Shown in pieces: positions 62,236-64,000 of a stretch of 64,000 nucleotides of DNA (the stretch's first letter is position 1; every line of letters begins with the position of its first letter). Both the position numbers and the translations under genes were made by a program. The notes beneath the pieces were generated by a model. It did not search any database. It saw only the letters and a program-made list of their open reading frames with translations, and was not told where the DNA came from. The DNA is from Roseovarius atlanticus (lineage in GTDB: Bacteria > Pseudomonadota > Alphaproteobacteria > Rhodobacterales > Rhodobacteraceae). The DNA lies in the NCBI RefSeq assembly GCF_001441615.1, contig NZ_LAXJ01000008.1, positions 62,001-126,000 on the forward strand, in the 5' to 3' direction.

Positions 62236-64000
62236 ATGGCCTTTGATTTTACAACCGAAGCGATTGCCCATTTTATAGGGTCTTTCAACCAGATTATCGA
62301 ACAGGCCCGCCTGCGCACGGATCACGATCCGTTCGAGAACGCCGGACCGGCCTATGGTCCTGGAAACGGCCTGAATACGATCACCATCACGCTGTCGGCC
62401 CCGATGCAGCCGGTGGCTGTCGATGCCGGTATATCCTATCGTATTCAGCTGCTGCCGCTGCCCGAGCAATTCACGCCGGTGTCAGTTTACATGCAGACCG
62501 GGGTCGAAGCTGGCCTGCCCTATGTGGCGGGGGCGAGCGTCGTGGCGCCGCAATGGGTGCCGGGGGTGGCCCTCGGGGGGGCGCCGCAGCCTTACGTCGC
62601 GCCACCGCCGCCACCGCCGTCTTATGCAACGGTGGTCTATCAGCACAATCTGCTGGCCGATTCCGACCGGCTTTTGGGCGCGGATGCCGTGGTGGAACTG
62701 TCCGAGGAAGCGGCGGCCCTTGCGCTGGACTGGCTGGCGGGGGAGGGCGCCGCACTGGCCGGGCCGGATATTCCCGAGATTCCCGAAAGTGGCGCCGACA
62801 TCGCGGTGACGGGCCGCGAGGTGCACGAGAGCGTCAGCGCCTTTGTGCCGGGGGCGCCGAAGGAGGCCCAGGTGGCGACGCTGGTCGGAGAGGACGCCGC
62901 CGGGATCCACGTGGACGGAGAAGAGGGCGATGCGCTGCCCGATCTGACGGAGGTGCTGCCGGTTCTGCCCGAAGCGGAGGACGACACCGGACCGGCGCAT
63001 GACGTGATCACCGGCGGCAACACGGTGGTCAACGAAGGCTACATTTCGTTTTCGCTGGCAGAGGCGCCGGTGATCGCGGTGATGGGCGACAGCCTGTCGG
63101 TGGTCAGTATCAGCCAGACCAACGTGATCAGTGATCTTGATACGGTGAACGGAATGTTTCGGGGCGCGGGCGGCGCCGACAACATCGTCAGCAACGCCGC
63201 GTCATTCCTGACCGTCAGCACGGCGCCGGAAAGCGACGACACGGATGACGCGGCAGACGAGGAGGAGGACGCGCCGGTATTTCCGTGGATCGCATCGGTG
63301 ATGCGGATCGAGGGGGACGTGGTCAACTTCAACTACCTGCACCAGCAGAATCTGGTGACCGACGACGACATTGTGAGCACCGAACTGACCGCCTCGGAGA
63401 CCTTCATCCAAAGCGGCGGCAACCTGACGGTGAACGCCACAAGCCTGGTCGAGCTGAGCTATATCTACGATCTGATCGTGGTCGGTGGCGACATCGTGAA
63501 CGCCAGCATCGTCAACCAGATGAACGTGCTTTTGGACGACGATTTCATCACCTATCCCGAGGACGAGGCCTGGGACGTGACCGACAGCGGCAACGTGCTG
63601 TGGAACCAGGCCAGCATTCGTTCGATCGGCGCCGACACGTATCACGACATGTCGGACGGGTTCGCGGCGCTGGGCGACAGCCTTGCCGCCGGGTCGGACG
63701 CGGTGCCGGGCAGCATCCTGCGGCATGAGGCATTCGACGGGCAGGACGAGGTTCTGAGCGTGCTTTACATCGAGGGCGACCTGATAAGCCTTCAGGTCGT
63801 CGACCAGGTCAACATCCTGTCGGATGTCGATCAGGTGGACGTCAGCGCGCAGGGCGATGCGGCGGCAGCGATCACCGGGGCGAATGCGTTGATCAACATC
63901 GCGGCGATCTCGGAATTCGGTGTCGATTCCGAGATCCAGGTGGGCGGCGAGGTCTATTCCGACGCGCTGATGCACCAAGCCGGGCTGATCGTGCAAGAGG
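62236..64000 (+). CDS. Large acidic repeat protein, 3' end outside window
   Basis: The frame is open from ATG 62236 (AGGAAG ribosome binding site) to the right edge, at least 588 residues. There is no signal peptide; it starts MAFDFTTEAIAHFIGSFNQI and has a proline tract (YVAPPPPPPSY) near 125. A motif of the form Q-x-N-hydrophobic-x-x-D-x-D recurs at about residues 136 (QHNLLADSD), 294 (QTNVISDLD), 371 (QNLVTDDD), 428 (QMNVLLDDD) and 524 (QVNILSDVD). Each copy after the first follows a beta-strand such as GGDIVNASIVN. It suggests an extracellular beta-repeat protein acting with the preceding one. Confidence 0.75.
   Translation, partial: MAFDFTTEAIAHFIGSFNQIIEQARLRTDHDPFENAGPAYGPGNGLNTITITLSAPMQPVAVDAGISYRIQLLPLPEQFTPVSVYMQTGVEAGLPYVAGASVVAPQWVPGVALGGAPQPYVAPPPPPPSYATVVYQHNLLADSDRLLGADAVVELSEEAAALALDWLAGEGAALAGPDIPEIPESGADIAVTGREVHESVSAFVPGAPKEAQVATLVGEDAAGIHVDGEEGDALPDLTEVLPVLPEAEDDTGPAHDVITGGNTVVNEGYISFSLAEAPVIAVMGDSLSVVSISQTNVISDLDTVNGMFRGAGGADNIVSNAASFLTVSTAPESDDTDDAADEEEDAPVFPWIASVMRIEGDVVNFNYLHQQNLVTDDDIVSTELTASETFIQSGGNLTVNATSLVELSYIYDLIVVGGDIVNASIVNQMNVLLDDDFITYPEDEAWDVTDSGNVLWNQASIRSIGADTYHDMSDGFAALGDSLAAGSDAVPGSILRHEAFDGQDEVLSVLYIEGDLISLQVVDQVNILSDVDQVDVSAQGDAAAAITGANALINIAAISEFGVDSEIQVGGEVYSDALMHQAGLIVQE

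Noticed and set aside
55702-64000. Whole right end as a prophage or genomic island
   Set aside because: No integrase, transposase, phage gene or tRNA-flanking direct repeat is seen, and the genes apart from the AT-rich gap have normal composition.

Overview
This 64 kb window comes from a high-GC alphaproteobacterium, most probably a member of the Rhodobacteraceae (Roseobacter group). Three things point there: an EcfG-NepR-PhyR general stress response locus, found only in Alphaproteobacteria; the dense high-GC gene packing; and Roseobacter-like neighbourhoods such as a putA gene divergent from an Lrp-type regulator. No phage, insertion sequence, CRISPR array or rRNA was seen. Two tRNA genes are present (Cys-GCA and Leu-UAA).

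Region 1 (1-13.7 kb) opens with a partial membrane-associated protein, an AI-2E family permease and an amidoligase/glutamine amidotransferase pair. A general stress response island follows. A histidine kinase, sigma factor EcfG and anti-sigma NepR are transcribed divergently from the anti-anti-sigma regulator PhyR. Around them lie csbD, a phospholipase D, a DUF1328 protein, a degenerate receiver protein, a Crp/Fnr regulator, topoisomerase IB, an FNT channel and several small stress-type proteins. I read seven EcfG-type promoters (GGAAC, 16-17 nt, CGTT or TGTT) in front of these genes, so the region looks like a physically clustered EcfG regulon.

Region 2 (14.0-28.5 kb) holds a TonB/ExbB/ExbD/ExbD energy-transduction operon. 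It converges on an 11-gene minus-strand catabolic operon: substrate-binding protein, two permeases, ATPase, class III aminotransferase, both CoA-transferase subunits, ArgE/DapE deacylase, thiolase, M20D amidohydrolase and a broad-specificity-like racemase. A divergent LysR regulator stands at its head. The enzyme set fits uptake and thiolytic breakdown of a beta-amino acid, possibly N-acylated; the substrate is unknown.

Region 3 (28.8-54.2 kb) is mostly housekeeping: tRNA-Cys, an isoaspartate methyltransferase-like protein, TolC, a PopZ-like acidic protein, EF-P, YgfZ, HisC, ValRS (with an in-frame palindromic insertion), an unusual c-type cytochrome, inositol monophosphatase, rhomboid protease, PutA/PutR, tRNA-Leu and MetRS.

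Region 4 (54.3-64 kb) holds an MFS transporter, an RTX calcium-binding protein, a class V PLP enzyme and a LuxR-type regulator. After a 674-nt AT-rich gap come two unusual proteins. The first is built of Gln-Gly, Asn-Gly and Gly-rich low-complexity blocks. The second is large, carries a recurring motif and runs off the right edge. This end locus is the least described part of the window and may be an extracellular or matrix system.
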